A stretch of DNA of 64,000 nucleotides from Streptomyces sp. Edi2. Lineage in GTDB: Bacteria; Actinomycetota; Actinomycetes; Streptomycetales; Streptomycetaceae. The position numbers were made by a program, and so were the translations under genes. Below the pieces are notes generated by a model. It ran no database searches and was not told the origin of the DNA. It saw nothing but the letters and a program-made list of their open reading frames with translations. The DNA lies in the NCBI RefSeq assembly GCF_040253635.1, contig NZ_JBEJGX010000003.1:4737501-4801500 (forward strand), in the 5' to 3' direction. Numbering within the stretch: position 1 is the stretch's first letter; the number at the start of each line of letters is the position of its first letter. Shown in pieces: positions 53,945-63,872 of this stretch.

Positions 53945-54014
53945 CCGTACGAGTCGTACGAGCCGTACAGGTGGGAGACGTAGGAGCCGTACGAGGCGTA
54001 CGAGGTGTACGACC
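53945..54014. repeat. Tandem repeat of gtacgag(t/c/g)c units
   Basis: Seven or so 9-bp units (gtacgagtc, gtacgagcc, gtacgaggc and variants) with cgtacg cores lie in the ~720-base gap between 53443 and 54167. No gene is seen in that gap; the longest frames are interrupted or antisense-like. Confidence 0.75.
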
Positions 54015-54166
54015 CGGATGCCCGCGGACGTCATACGGCCCGGAGCGCCTGGCCGGCACGCCGCATACGGCATGCATCATGTACGCGACACAACGGAGCG
54101 CGGCAGCGCGCCGCGAGCCGCGGCGTGCCGCCGTGTGGGACGACGAAAGGAACACAGGCTCCAACG

Positions 54167-54946
54167 ATGAAGATCGACTGGGACCGGCGTACCTGCGCGC
54201 GCCGCGGGCACATCACCTACCTCCCGCACGAGGAATACCTCCGGAACAAACTGCGCGCACAGACCGCTCTCGGCGAGGCCTGGCGCTGTCTGCGCTGCGG
54301 CGACTTCGCCCTCGGCGACCCGCACGGCTCCGGGCCTGCCGCCGATGCCCCGCTGGTCCCGCGGGGCAAGGTGCTGCGGGATCTGTTCATCCTGCGGTTC
54401 CTGGCCGTCGAGCGTGCGGTGCGCGGCGTGTTCATCGTGCTGGCCGCGGTCGGCGTATGGCAGTTCAGCAACCGCAAGGATGCCGTCCGCCGGTTCTTCG
54501 ACGAGTACATCGCCGTGCTCCGCCCGGTGGCCCGGCACTTCCACTACGACCTGGACCACTCACCGGTCGTCGGCACCATCCAGAAGACCTTCGGCTACCG
54601 CCACTCCACCTTGATGCTGGTGGCCGCGCTGCTGCTGCTGTACGCCCTGGTGGAGATCGTCGAGGGCGTCGGCCTGTGGCGCGCCAAGCGGTGGGCGGAG
54701 TACCTGACGGTGGTGGCGACGGCGGCCTTCCTGCCGCTGGAGATCTACGAGCTGACCGAGAAGGTCAGCTGGCTCAAGATCGCCACGCTGGTGATCAACA
54801 TCCTGGCGGTGCTCTACATCCTGCTCACCAAGCGGCTCTTCGGGCTGCGCGGCGGCCGTGCGGCCTTCGACGAGGAGCGGCACAGCGCCTCTCTTCTGGA
54901 GGTCGAGACTTCCGCCGGGGTGTCCGTCACCGCCCATAATGGCTGA
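54167..54946 (+). CDS. DUF2127 integral membrane protein
   Basis: 259 residues. An N-terminal cytoplasmic part with Cys pairs (RRTCARRGH, WRCLRCGDFALG) could bind zinc. It is followed by helices around FIVLAAVGVWQF, LMLVAALLLLYALVEIVEGVGLW, YLTVVATAAFLPLEIYEL and INILAVLYILLTKRLFGL. This fits the DUF2127 family. Function is unknown. ATG 54167 starts the conserved part. It is followed by another membrane protein after 27 bases. Confidence 0.78.
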   Translation: MKIDWDRRTCARRGHITYLPHEEYLRNKLRAQTALGEAWRCLRCGDFALGDPHGSGPAADAPLVPRGKVLRDLFILRFLAVERAVRGVFIVLAAVGVWQFSNRKDAVRRFFDEYIAVLRPVARHFHYDLDHSPVVGTIQKTFGYRHSTLMLVAALLLLYALVEIVEGVGLWRAKRWAEYLTVVATAAFLPLEIYELTEKVSWLKIATLVINILAVLYILLTKRLFGLRGGRAAFDEERHSASLLEVETSAGVSVTAHNG

Positions 54947-54973
54947 ACGCTCGACCCAAGGGGGAAACGAAGA

Positions 54974-55471
54974 ATGCCCATGAACTCCGTACCGCGCGAA
55001 CCCGATTCGTCCTCCGCGGCCGCCCGTCCTGCTCCGGGGAACTCCCGGTCGCCCCTGACGCGGCGGCGGCCGGCCGTCGTGCTGGCGCTGCTGGTCGGCC
55101 TGCTGGCCGCGGCCGTCGCACCGGCCACGGCGGCGGGTCGCGGCGCGGTGGACGACACCCGAGCGGCGGCCACCGCGAGCGCCCCGGCCCGCAGCGCCGA
55201 TGCCTCCCGGCTCGCCGCCGCGCCCGCGCGGTCCGCTGTCTACCGCCACCACAGCGCGCACCACGCGGCTCCGCTCAAGACCGTCTTCAAGGCCAAGAAG
55301 TCCAAGACGTCGAAGTGGAAGTCGAAGGCGAAGAAGAAGGGCGGCTTCTTCAAGAAGCTCGGCATCTTCCTGATCGTGCTGTTCGTTGTCTTCCTCGTCG
55401 TCGTGATCCTGGTGATCTGGCTGATCGTGCGCTTCTTCCGCCGTGCGGCGCGCAACCGGCGCAACGACTAG
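54974..55471 (+). CDS. Exported or membrane-anchored Lys-rich small protein
   Basis: 165 residues. Helix 1 or a signal sequence (AVVLALLVGLLAAAVAPATAAG) is followed by an Ala/Ser/His-rich part and a strongly basic stretch (KAKKSKTSKWKSKAKKKGG). A second helix (LGIFLIVLFVVFLVVVILVIWLIV) and an RRAARNRR tail end it. No family is recognised. It may share an operon with the DUF2127 gene. ATG 54980 is an alternative start; aaggggg lies about ten bases upstream of 54974. Confidence 0.7.
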   Translation: MPMNSVPREPDSSSAAARPAPGNSRSPLTRRRPAVVLALLVGLLAAAVAPATAAGRGAVDDTRAAATASAPARSADASRLAAAPARSAVYRHHSAHHAAPLKTVFKAKKSKTSKWKSKAKKKGGFFKKLGIFLIVLFVVFLVVVILVIWLIVRFFRRAARNRRND

Positions 55472-55498
55472 GCATTTCCCACGGGCCGACGAGGCCTC

Positions 55499-55533
55499 GC
55501 GGCGCGTCCGTTCCGACGGGCGCGCCGCTTTTT
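55499..55533 (+). terminator. Intrinsic terminator with T-tract
   Basis: A 13-bp stem (gcggcgcgtccgt with its complement, one G:U pair) and a tccg loop are followed by ttttt. It lies 28 bases after the stop at 55471. Confidence 0.88.
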
Positions 55534-55629
55534 GCTGTGCGCCGGCTTGCCTCGGGCCGTCGGAGTTCCGGCGATGCCGGGTTCCGCCCTGGCCGACCGC
55601 AGCGCCGGCCGCCTACAGCCCCGGCTGTG

Positions 55630-55845
55630 TCACTTGCCGCGCAGAAGACCCAGGAATGTTTTCAGCGTCAGCCGAAGGGACTGGTTCTTCTGTTTGAGGA
55701 TGCGGGCCTGTTCCTGCGCCAGGTCACCTGAACGCCATGCTCCGGCGCGCTGCTCCATATACGCAGCGGGATCTGCTTGAAACTCGCCGATACGCGGGTC
55801 TGTTTCTAAGGCCACGCCGTTCCAGACACCTGCAGTCGTACTCAT
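55630..55845 (-). CDS. Small protein with C-terminal coiled-coil segment
   Basis: 71 residues. ggggggat lies before ATG 55845. The sequence MSTTAGVWNGVALETDPRIG leads to a charged helix EQARILKQKNQSLRLTLKTFL. No known family. It may be a small accessory or phage-derived protein; the flanking spacer is AT-richer than average. Confidence 0.5.
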   Translation of the reverse strand: MSTTAGVWNGVALETDPRIGEFQADPAAYMEQRAGAWRSGDLAQEQARILKQKNQSLRLTLKTFLGLLRGK

Positions 55846-56192
55846 GACGGAATCCCCCCAGGATTCTGCATCGCGTGTGCGTTTGTCGCGGCGGTCGGGC
55901 ATAAGCTCCGTCCCTAACCCCCGAGGTGAACACCCGCCGTGAGCTGCCGATCTGTTTCACAGCGAGATCACTACCACAACTGGCCACTCGTCTTGCGATC
56001 ATGAGCGGCCCCCATCCCGACGTGCACCCACCGTAACGTCGAGCACATCGCCCTTATCCGGCATCACACACTAGCCCAGGGGTACCCGAACCAACCCTGA
56101 GATAAACGAATTTCGCCCGATGAGACTACTCTGTGTGTATCGTGCGTGACAGCGCAAGCAGCCTGGGGTTGGGGACAGGGGAGGGGTTGCAC

Positions 56193-56927
56193 ATGGGGTG
56201 GGGTGCGTTTTCCGCCGGTGCGCTGGCGGTCCTGGCGTATGTGGCTCAAATGGTCATCGGGCTGGACATGGCCACGTGGTTGTTCTGGGTGATCACAGGG
56301 GTCGGGAGCGTGGCCACGGTGGCCACGGTCTGGCTGGCCAGCCGTCGGGTCACCACGGCAAACGAGGCCGCAAAGGCGGCGACGAAGAACCAGCGGCGGG
56401 CATTCGAAGATGTGCTCGTTCCACTTGCGTCCAACCTCGGTCAGATTGTTTCGAGTCCGACAAAGGCTGAACGAAATGCCCTGCAGCAGCAGACCAAGCA
56501 GGCGATCGTCTCGCTCACTGCTTCACTGATCGGCCCGCAGGACGTGCGGGCCTGTTTTCTGGAGCAGGTTCCTGGTACGCCGGCCGGGCAGCGCGAGGTG
56601 AAATGCCGTAACAGTCTCTGGTCGGGCCGGAATGTGGCACCCGTGACGACATTCCGGGAGACGGACCTCCGCGGCAAGGAGCTTTTGAAGCTGCTCGACG
56701 ACGGCACCAGCACGTTCGTGGAAAATGTGGACCTCTTACCCGATGTGTTAAAGCCCGACAGCGACAGCTATAAGACCTATATCGCCTGTGCCGTGACGGC
56801 GGGAGATGAATCCTTCGGAGTTCTGGCCGTCGACGGTCTCCGGCCGGGGGACCTGCACCAGGACGATGTGACGATGGTCGGAGTATTCGCCCGCATGCTG
56901 GGCGTCGCCCTGGCAGTGAAGAAGTAA
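56193..56927 (+). CDS. Membrane-anchored GAF-like domain protein
   Basis: 244 residues. Two helices (AGALAVLAYVAQMVIGLDM and WLFWVITGVGSVATVATVWLA) are followed by a helical linker and a ~150-residue GAF-like sensor domain. That domain ends TYIACAVTAGDESFGVLAVDGLRPGDL ... VGVFARMLGVALAV. No output domain is present, so it probably signals by binding a partner. ATG 56193 has gaggggt upstream. It converges with the TetR gene. Confidence 0.72.
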   Translation: MGWGAFSAGALAVLAYVAQMVIGLDMATWLFWVITGVGSVATVATVWLASRRVTTANEAAKAATKNQRRAFEDVLVPLASNLGQIVSSPTKAERNALQQQTKQAIVSLTASLIGPQDVRACFLEQVPGTPAGQREVKCRNSLWSGRNVAPVTTFRETDLRGKELLKLLDDGTSTFVENVDLLPDVLKPDSDSYKTYIACAVTAGDESFGVLAVDGLRPGDLHQDDVTMVGVFARMLGVALAVKK

Positions 56928-56946
56928 CCGGCCTCGCGGCGCGGCA

Positions 56947-57537
56947 TCAGCTTTCGGGGTGTGCCTTCGCCGGCAGGGTGGTCGCGAAGAGGGTGCGCAG
57001 ATCGTCGAAGGCCCGGGAGAGGTGAGCGTCCAAGCTCTGTGAGGGGTCGTCGATCCAGGCTTGGGCTGCTTGATGAAAGGCGGCCCACCCGGTCTGAGCA
57101 GCCAGGCCGGCCAGCCGGTCGGCGACGTCCCGCTGCCGCAGCGCCTCCGCCACGGCTTCGGTCAGCGACGCGGCCTTGGTCAAATCGCGTTCGCGGAGCG
57201 CTGGTGTCCTGGCGATGACTTCTCGTCGTGGTGCGGAGAACGGGAGGTTCTCCTCAAGGGTCCGCCCGGCCTTCCGGAAGGCGCCAAGCAGGATGTCGAG
57301 CGGCTGCAAGCCATCGGGCGCCTCGGCCACCGCCTGTATCAGCGCGGCGCGCAGGGCGCCTTCGCCATCGAACAGCACCTCGCGCTTGTCCGGGAAGTGC
57401 CGGAAGAACGTGCGCTCGTTGACGCCGGCCCGGGCAGCGATCTCGGCCGTGGTGGTCTGATCGAACCCGCGCTCCCGGTATAGCTCCAGGGCCGCCTGCT
57501 GAAGGCGGCGGCGCGCTTCTGCTCCGCTCCGTGGCAC
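56947..57537 (-). CDS. TetR-family regulator
   Basis: 196 residues. HTH: AARRRLQQAALELYRERGFDQ in part, then TTTAEIAARAGVNERTFFRHFPDKREVLF. The C-terminal ligand domain is of the MftR-like type (ALRERDLTKAASLTEAVAEALRQR). GTG 57537 is the start. It is divergent from an NAD-epimerase gene, with four operator-like sites in between, so it very likely represses both. Confidence 0.9.
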   Translation of the reverse strand: MPRSGAEARRRLQQAALELYRERGFDQTTTAEIAARAGVNERTFFRHFPDKREVLFDGEGALRAALIQAVAEAPDGLQPLDILLGAFRKAGRTLEENLPFSAPRREVIARTPALRERDLTKAASLTEAVAEALRQRDVADRLAGLAAQTGWAAFHQAAQAWIDDPSQSLDAHLSRAFDDLRTLFATTLPAKAHPES

Positions 57538-57556
57538 CCCCCGAGGTTACCGCACA

Positions 57557-57640
57557 TGTCAGTGACCGACACCACTTGACGCCAGTTACTGGCGCTACGT
57601 AGCGTCAGTCACTGGCGTCAAGTAACGCCAGTGACTGACA
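57557..57640. promoter_or_regulatory. Four 15-bp palindromic operator-like sites at exact 23-bp steps
   Basis: Sites are tgtcagtgaccgaca (57557-57571), cgccagttactggcg (57580-57594), cgtcagtcactggcg (57603-57617) and cgccagtgactgaca (57626-57640). Each is a 7-1-7 inverted repeat of the form cgycagt-n-actgrcg. The second is perfect. They fill the 120-base spacer between the TetR gene and the epimerase gene. Confidence 0.85.
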
Positions 57641-57657
57641 AAACGAGAGGGTGTTCC

Positions 57658-58569
57658 ATGCATGTCTTCGTTACCGGTGGTTCCGGTCTGACCGGCCCCG
57701 CCGTTGTCGCTGAGCTCGTCGCGGCCGGCCACACCGTCACCGGCCTGGCGCGTTCGGATGCGGCCGCCGCTCGGCTGGAGTCCCTGGGTGCCACACCACA
57801 CCGCGGCTCCCTGGACGACCTCGGCAGTCTGCGGAGCGGCGCTGAAGCCGCCGAGGGTGTCCTGCACATGGCCTTCGGCGGTGACTTCTCCGACCTCGAC
57901 GACATGATGAGGCGCGACCGGACCGCGATCGAGACGCTCGGCCAGACGCTGGAAGGCTCGGGTAAGCCGTTCGTCAGCACCTCCGGCACGCTGGTCATGC
58001 CCGCCGGCCGGGAGAGCACCGAGGGGGACGAGCCCGACACAGCTGGTATCGCCGCCTTTCGCATCGCGGGCGAGCGGGCTTGTCTGGCATCGGCTGCCCG
58101 GGGAGTGCGCGCGAGCGTGGTCCGGCTCGCCCCTACGGTCCACGGCCCCGGGGACTACGGCTTCATCGGCATGCTCGTCGCCACCGCACGAAGGACCGGC
58201 AAGTCGGCCTACGTCGGCGACGGCACCAACCGGTGGCCCGCCGTACACCGGCTCGACGCGGCCGGACTGTTCCGCCTGGCATTGGAGAAGGCTCCTTCGG
58301 GCAGCGTGCTGCACGGAGTGGCCGAGAGCGGCGTCACCCTGAAGAGCATCGCGGAGACCATCGCGCGACGCCTCGATCTGCCCGCGGTCTCGTTGACCCC
58401 GGACGAGGCTGCCACGCACTTCCCGAGTCCGTTCATGGCCACTGCCTACGGCCTCGACGCGCCCGTCTCCAGCGTCTCCACGCAGGAGCTGCTGGGCTGG
58501 TCGCCAGTTCACCCGACACTGCTCGACGACCTGGAGCACGGCGATTACTTCGCCACGCCAGGCTCCTGA
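57658..58569 (+). CDS. NAD(P)-dependent epimerase/SDR-like protein
   Basis: 303 residues. Extended-SDR Rossmann start MHVFVTGGSGLTGPAVVAELVAAGH, then LARSDAAAARL and FVSTSGTLVMP, but the usual YxxxK is not obvious (the region reads ACLASAARGVRASVVRLAPTVHGPG). This resembles the NAD-binding 'SDR5-like' proteins often controlled by TetR repressors. The substrate is unknown. ATG 57658 has gaggg upstream. Confidence 0.87.
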   Translation: MHVFVTGGSGLTGPAVVAELVAAGHTVTGLARSDAAAARLESLGATPHRGSLDDLGSLRSGAEAAEGVLHMAFGGDFSDLDDMMRRDRTAIETLGQTLEGSGKPFVSTSGTLVMPAGRESTEGDEPDTAGIAAFRIAGERACLASAARGVRASVVRLAPTVHGPGDYGFIGMLVATARRTGKSAYVGDGTNRWPAVHRLDAAGLFRLALEKAPSGSVLHGVAESGVTLKSIAETIARRLDLPAVSLTPDEAATHFPSPFMATAYGLDAPVSSVSTQELLGWSPVHPTLLDDLEHGDYFATPGS

Positions 58570-58768
58570 CCACCTCGCACGGGTCATCAGCAGGATCGTC
58601 GTTCCGTTGTTCCGCGAGGCTGAGGGGCCGTGGCCCCACGGTGGGTTCTGCCATCGAGGGCTGTGTCAGCAGGCCAGTTGGGGCCGTGCGGGGCTCATGA
58701 GCCCGGGCGTATCCCTACGACGGGTGCGGACACGCCCCACGACGGGCGTGGACACGCCCCCACACAAA

Positions 58769-58808
58769 ACACCCCTCTGCCCTGTGTTTCCACAGTTCAG
58801 AGGGGTGT
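58769..58808 (-). terminator. Intrinsic terminator of tRNA-Ser(CGA)
   Basis: An 11-bp stem (acacccctctg / cagaggggtgt) is followed on the minus strand by a TTTTG run, directly after the tRNA. Confidence 0.85.
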
Positions 58809-58813
58809 GTGAG

Positions 58814-58900
58814 CGGTAGCGGTGGGATTTGAACCCACGGAGGAGTTGCCCCCTCACGCGCTTTCGAGGCGCGCTCCTTCGGCCGCTCGGACACGCTACC
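58814..58900 (-). tRNA. tRNA-Ser (anticodon CGA)
   Basis: 87 nt, class II with a long variable arm. Acceptor stem ggtagcg/cgctacc with discriminator G, anticodon loop ctcgaaa (CGA), T-loop gttcaaatc. CCA is not encoded. Confidence 0.96.
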
Positions 58901-58977
58901 GAGAGAGAGCTTAGCTCAAGGGGGCCGTGCGCCGAAATCGGATTCCGGAGCGGGGCCGGCGCGGGGCGGGACGCCGG

Positions 58978-60200
<1,223 letters not shown>

Positions 60201-60390
60201 AGGCGTGCCGGGTCGGGCGGGGCGGCGCTGCACGCCGTTGGTCCCGCCCCTTTCGGAATCGTGGCAGAAACAACGCGTTCGCGCGGGGTCTTCGACGCTG
60301 CGTCGTGCGGAGGTTGTGAGAGATGTCGCTCACGTGCCGCAGTGCGGGCGGGGGCGAGGAGGTGGTTCGCTACCAGCGGAATGGGCTCCG

Positions 60391-60675
60391 CTACCAGCGG
60401 AATGTGCGCATCCGCAGGGCCTGGCGCATCCGTTCGGCCCGTACGCGGCGCGGCTGGACGCGGTTCCGCAGCTCCTTGGCCTCGTGCAGATCGCGCAGAA
60501 ATTGTGCGCGGCGCCGTCGGCGCGCCGCCTGGGCCCCGGCGTCCGGGGCCGGGCCCTCGGCGCTGAGGACGGCGTCGTTCGGGTCATCGGTCCGCTTGTG
60601 GTCGGGCACGCGCACACCACCTCGGGCGAGGACTTCGCCCGACGGCAGGACGGCCGATCGGGCGTACGTGCCCAC
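60391..60675 (-). CDS. Conserved basic protein, unknown function
   Basis: 94 residues from GTG 60675, preceded by a near-perfect Shine-Dalgarno (aaaggaggg). [28 protein letters not shown] in part is followed by an Arg-rich helix ([23 protein letters not shown]). Its position between tadA and upp is, from memory, conserved in Streptomyces. It may bind nucleic acid. The 3' end overlaps a 16-bp direct repeat. Confidence 0.65.
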   Translation of the reverse strand: MGTYARSAVLPSGEVLARGGVRVPDHKRTDDPNDAVLSAEGPAPDAGAQAARRRRRAQFLRDLHEAKELRNRVQPRRVRAERMRQALRMRTFRW

Positions 60676-60784
60676 TTTCCCTCCTTTCGGTGGTTTGACG
60701 CCGATCACACTCCGATGCCGTGTGCGGCGGTCGGGTGCTGCACGGCGGGCGCCGCGGTCTTCCGGCTCGGTTAGTGTCGATGTC

Positions 60785-61420
60785 ATGCGGATCCACGTCG
60801 TCGACCACCCGCTGGTGGCGCACAAACTCACCACTCTGCGCGACAAGCGCACCGACTCCCCCACCTTCCGGCGGCTCGCCGACGAGCTGGTCACCCTGCT
60901 CGCCTATGAGGCCACCCGTGATGTGCGCACCGAGCAGGTCGAGATCGAGACACCGGTGACGGCGACCACCGGTGTGCGGCTGTCGCACCCGCGCCCCCTG
61001 GTCGTCCCGATCCTGCGCGCCGGTCTGGGCATGCTGGACGGCATGGTGCGGCTGCTGCCCACCGCCGAGGTCGGCTTCATGGGCATGGTCCGTAACGAGG
61101 AGACGTACGAGGCGCACACGTACGCCACGCGGATGCCCGATGACCTCTCGGGCCGTCAGGTGTACGTCGTCGACCCGATGCTCGCCACGGGCGGTACGCT
61201 GGTCGCGGCGATCCGTGAGCTGATCAAGCGCGGCGCGGACGATGTCACCGCGATCTGCCTGCTGGCCGCGCCGGAGGGCGTCGCCGTGATGGAGAAGGAA
61301 CTGGCCGGCACGCCGGTGACGGTGGTCACCGCGGCGGTCGACGAGCGGCTGAACGAGGACCGCTACATCGTGCCGGGCCTCGGCGACGCGGGGGACCGGA
61401 TGTACGGCACGGCCGGCTGA
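60785..61420 (+). CDS. upp: Uracil phosphoribosyltransferase
   Basis: 211 residues, the family's normal length. It converts uracil and PRPP to UMP (pyrimidine salvage, cytoplasm). Family motifs are seen: [20 protein letters not shown] in part, [26 protein letters not shown], the PRPP loop [14 protein letters not shown] and the uracil-binding end [19 protein letters not shown] 60785. Divergent from the basic small protein and ended by a strong terminator. Confidence 0.97.
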   Translation: MRIHVVDHPLVAHKLTTLRDKRTDSPTFRRLADELVTLLAYEATRDVRTEQVEIETPVTATTGVRLSHPRPLVVPILRAGLGMLDGMVRLLPTAEVGFMGMVRNEETYEAHTYATRMPDDLSGRQVYVVDPMLATGGTLVAAIRELIKRGADDVTAICLLAAPEGVAVMEKELAGTPVTVVTAAVDERLNEDRYIVPGLGDAGDRMYGTAG

Positions 61421-61453
61421 ACGCGCTACCGCTTCCCTGTCTGATCATTGGCC

Positions 61454-61484
61454 GGGCCCCGCACCACGGGTTGGTGCGGGGCCC
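61454..61484. terminator. Bidirectional terminator between upp and the LytR_C gene
   Basis: A perfect 13-bp stem (gggccccgcacca / tggtgcggggccc) with a 5-nt loop lies between two convergent genes. Confidence 0.85.
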
Positions 61485-61496
61485 GTGCGCATGCGG

Positions 61497-62144
61497 TCAG
61501 CACTTGGCGTCGGCGGCGGGGGACGGTGACGGGTGGGTCAGCAGGGCCAGGGACTTCGCGGCGTTCTGCTGGGTGGTCAGGTCCTTGAAGGCGTTACCGA
61601 TGATCAGGTCGAGGTCGGTGCCCTTGCGGCCGTCGGTCTTCTGCTGAGCGCCGGTGAGCTGGGTGGCCAGGACCTTCAGCGGGCCGTCGGCCGCCTCGGG
61701 GCCGAGCAGTATCCCGGAGCCTTTGACCTTCTTGTCGTAGGCGGCGGGGGCGTTGCCCACCTCGCCGATTTTGAAGCCGCGCTTCCGGAGCTCGTCGGCG
61801 GTGCGCTTGGCGAGTCCGGAGCGCGGGGTGGCGTTGAAGACGTTGACGGTCAGCGAGCCGGGCGCGGGCAGTTTTTGTGCGGCGGTCCTGGCCTGCGGGG
61901 TGTCCGTCTTGCCGTGGTCGCGGCAGGGCGCCGTGCCCTGGGAGGCCTGGGCGGTACTGCCACGGCCGCCGAAGACGTCGATGAGCTGCAGGGTCCCCCA
62001 GCCGGCCAGACCGAGGGCGCAGGCCGTGGCGACGACGGTGAGGACGATCCGGCGGCGGTGGCGTGGACGGCGCATCCGCGGATACCTGTCGCCCGTGATG
62101 CGGTACTTCTTACCGCCCATCCCTGGGGGCGTCAGCATGCTCAT
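61497..62144 (-). CDS. LytR_C-domain membrane protein
   Basis: 215 residues. A basic N-terminus (RPRHRRR) and one helix (IVLTVVATACALGLAGWGTL) precede an external LytR C-terminal domain (LTVNVFNATPRSGLAKRTADELRKRGFKIGEVGNAP in part; DLDLIIGNAFKDL). Such domains occur with envelope-assembly proteins. ATG 62144 (MSMLTPPGMGGKK) is taken over an in-frame ATG at 62210 on family grounds. Confidence 0.85.
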   Translation of the reverse strand: MSMLTPPGMGGKKYRITGDRYPRMRRPRHRRRIVLTVVATACALGLAGWGTLQLIDVFGGRGSTAQASQGTAPCRDHGKTDTPQARTAAQKLPAPGSLTVNVFNATPRSGLAKRTADELRKRGFKIGEVGNAPAAYDKKVKGSGILLGPEAADGPLKVLATQLTGAQQKTDGRKGTDLDLIIGNAFKDLTTQQNAAKSLALLTHPSPSPAADAKC

Positions 62145-62306
62145 GGGCGCAGCGTAGTGCGGGAGGCGCACCGTGCCTACTAGATGATCAACGCGTCGCG
62201 CGAGAGCCAACCCAAAAGGGTCAATACGGGCGGGGTGGGTTGGGCGGCGACGGGCGGTAAAGGGGGTTTTCCGGTCAGTTGGTCAGCCGGCCGGGGAGGC
62301 GGTGCG

Positions 62307-62603
62307 TCAGCCCAGTTCGAGCACGCGGGCGTGCAGTACCTGGCGCTGCTGAAGAGCCGCGCGTACCGCGCGGTGCAGCCCGTCCTCCAGATAGAGGTCG
62401 CCCTCCCACTTCACGACGTGCGCGAAGAGGTCGCCGTAGAACGTCGAGTCCTCGGCGAGCAGCGTCTCGAGGTCGAGCTGCTGCTTGGTCGTCACCAACT
62501 GGTCGAGGCGTACCGGGCGCGGGGCGACGTCCGCCCACTGGCGGGTGCTCTCCCGGCCGTGGTCCGGGTACGGCCGGCCGTTTCCGATGCGCTTGAAGAT
62601 CAC
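62307..62603 (-). CDS. Conserved small protein, often annotated VapB-like
   Basis: 98 residues: MIFKRIGNGRPYPDHGRES, then LDQLVTTKQQLDLETLLAEDS and YGDLFAHVVKWEGDLYLEDGLHRAVRAALQ. This family is widespread in actinobacteria. Automatic pipelines call it a type II antitoxin of VapB kind, but no VapC toxin lies next to it, and I would not assert the role. Confidence 0.68.
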   Translation of the reverse strand: MIFKRIGNGRPYPDHGRESTRQWADVAPRPVRLDQLVTTKQQLDLETLLAEDSTFYGDLFAHVVKWEGDLYLEDGLHRAVRAALQQRQVLHARVLELG

Positions 62604-62802
62604 ACGGAAAGCCTACCGGGCGAGCGGCACCGGGCGCAGCCATGCCGCAGCAACGCAAAAGGATCATTGGCGGCAAATTTGGATCATTGGGGAGGGGTGG
62701 GCCGGAGGATATGGCTGGATGCGACCCGAACGGGCTAGCCGCGCGGCGTGTCCCGGAGGGTGCGGGCTCTCCCTGCTCGCCGCGGTCCAGCCCTTTGGAC
62801 CG

Positions 62803-63435
62803 TCACCACTTACGGGCGGCGGCCAGGCAGGGCTGCCAGTAGGTGACGCTGGCGGTGTGCGGGTCGACGTGGACGGGGGCGCGGCCGTCCAGGCCGACCT
62901 GAGTGGGCGTGGCGCGGGCGGCCAGCGCGACGCCGAACTGGGAGATTTTCCGGCCGCGGTGGCCTGTGCCGCCCGGCCCGCCGGGGGCGGAGGTGGTGAT
63001 CGTGGCGTACGCCGTGTCGTTGGGCGCCAGGGAGACCACGTTGAGCGGCCGGCTCGCCCCGATCGGGGGAAGGGCGGGCTGCCGGTCGTTGCCGAACCGC
63101 AGCAGCGGATAGCGCTGGGCGGCGAAGTCGCAGGTCCGGTGGGAGAAGTTGGTGACCGTCAGCAGCATCCGGCGGTCGCGCCGCGGCAGTGCGCCGGCGT
63201 GGAATCTGAGCATCTCCGGGGTGCAGGCGACCCGGCCGCCCCGGCCCGATGGCGGGTTGCCGTCGTCCGGGGCGGGCGGGGCGGGGACCGGCGAGACGGC
63301 CGTGACGGAGCTGTCGCTCTCCTTGCCGGGGGCGCCGTGGCAGCCGGTGGCCAGGGTCAGCGCGGCGGCGACGAGGAGACCTGCGGCAGCGGCCCGGCAG
63401 GTGGTGGCCCGGCCTGTGGTGGCGGTGAACGGCAT
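62803..63435 (-). CDS. DUF4232-type lipoprotein
   Basis: 210 residues. Signal peptide with lipobox (AAALTLATGCHGAPG), a Pro/Ser spacer and a C-terminal beta-sandwich resembling DUF4232 (LLTVTNFSHRTCDFAAQRYPLL, SLAPNDTAYATITTSA). Cys residues may pair. Anchored outside the membrane; function unknown. ATG 63435 has gggag upstream. Confidence 0.8.
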   Translation of the reverse strand: MPFTATTGRATTCRAAAAGLLVAAALTLATGCHGAPGKESDSSVTAVSPVPAPPAPDDGNPPSGRGGRVACTPEMLRFHAGALPRRDRRMLLTVTNFSHRTCDFAAQRYPLLRFGNDRQPALPPIGASRPLNVVSLAPNDTAYATITTSAPGGPGGTGHRGRKISQFGVALAARATPTQVGLDGRAPVHVDPHTASVTYWQPCLAAARKW

Positions 63436-63872
63436 AGGGAGCTCCCCCGGGACGGTGGCGTGTGCACGACCTTCGGCGCGGGTGCTGGTGATCCGCTAAC
63501 GCACGGCTAACGAAGGCCACTGGTTTCGGCCCCTTCGTCTGCCGGGGCCGGGGCGGGCGAGTCGGCAGGGCGGCCGGCCGGGGGCGTGCTGTCGGGTGCC
63601 ACCTGTCGGGCGGTGGAGGGCCGGGCCGGGGCGGGTGCCGGTTCGCGGACTGCTGCCCGCGGGGCGTTGTGGGTGTACCGGTGTCCGCGGCCGTGGACCG
63701 CTGTTCCTGGGCTGGTGCCGACTGCTCGTGGGCCACTGCTCGTGGACTGGCGCCCGTGGACTGGTGCCCGCCGTCCGCCGACTGCTGTCCGTGGATCGCT
63801 GCCCGCTGCCCGCTGCTCGTGGACTGCTGTCCGTGGAACCCGTTCGTCGTGCGGTCACCTTTCGTCGTGCGG
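63436..63872. other. 437-base gap with degenerate repeats, no gene seen
   Basis: Units such as ctgctcgtggactg, gtggactggtgcccg and ctgctgtccgtgga recur from about 63650 to 63835. ttcgtcgtgcggtca is repeated exactly 18 bp apart around 63843-63875, reaching into the stop codon of the next gene. No supported reading frame. Confidence 0.5.

Noticed and set aside
53518..54939. 473-codon plus-strand open frame
   Set aside because: Runs through a gene-free gap and the DUF2127 gene in another frame; no recognisable protein.
58700..58768. Inverted repeats with cggacacgcccc/gggcgtg as an operator
   Set aside because: They lie between the 3' ends of two genes (epimerase and tRNA-Ser) and are more likely terminator-type structure than operator.
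62307..62603. VapBC toxin-antitoxin system
   Set aside because: Only a VapB-like small protein is seen; there is no PIN-domain toxin next to it.
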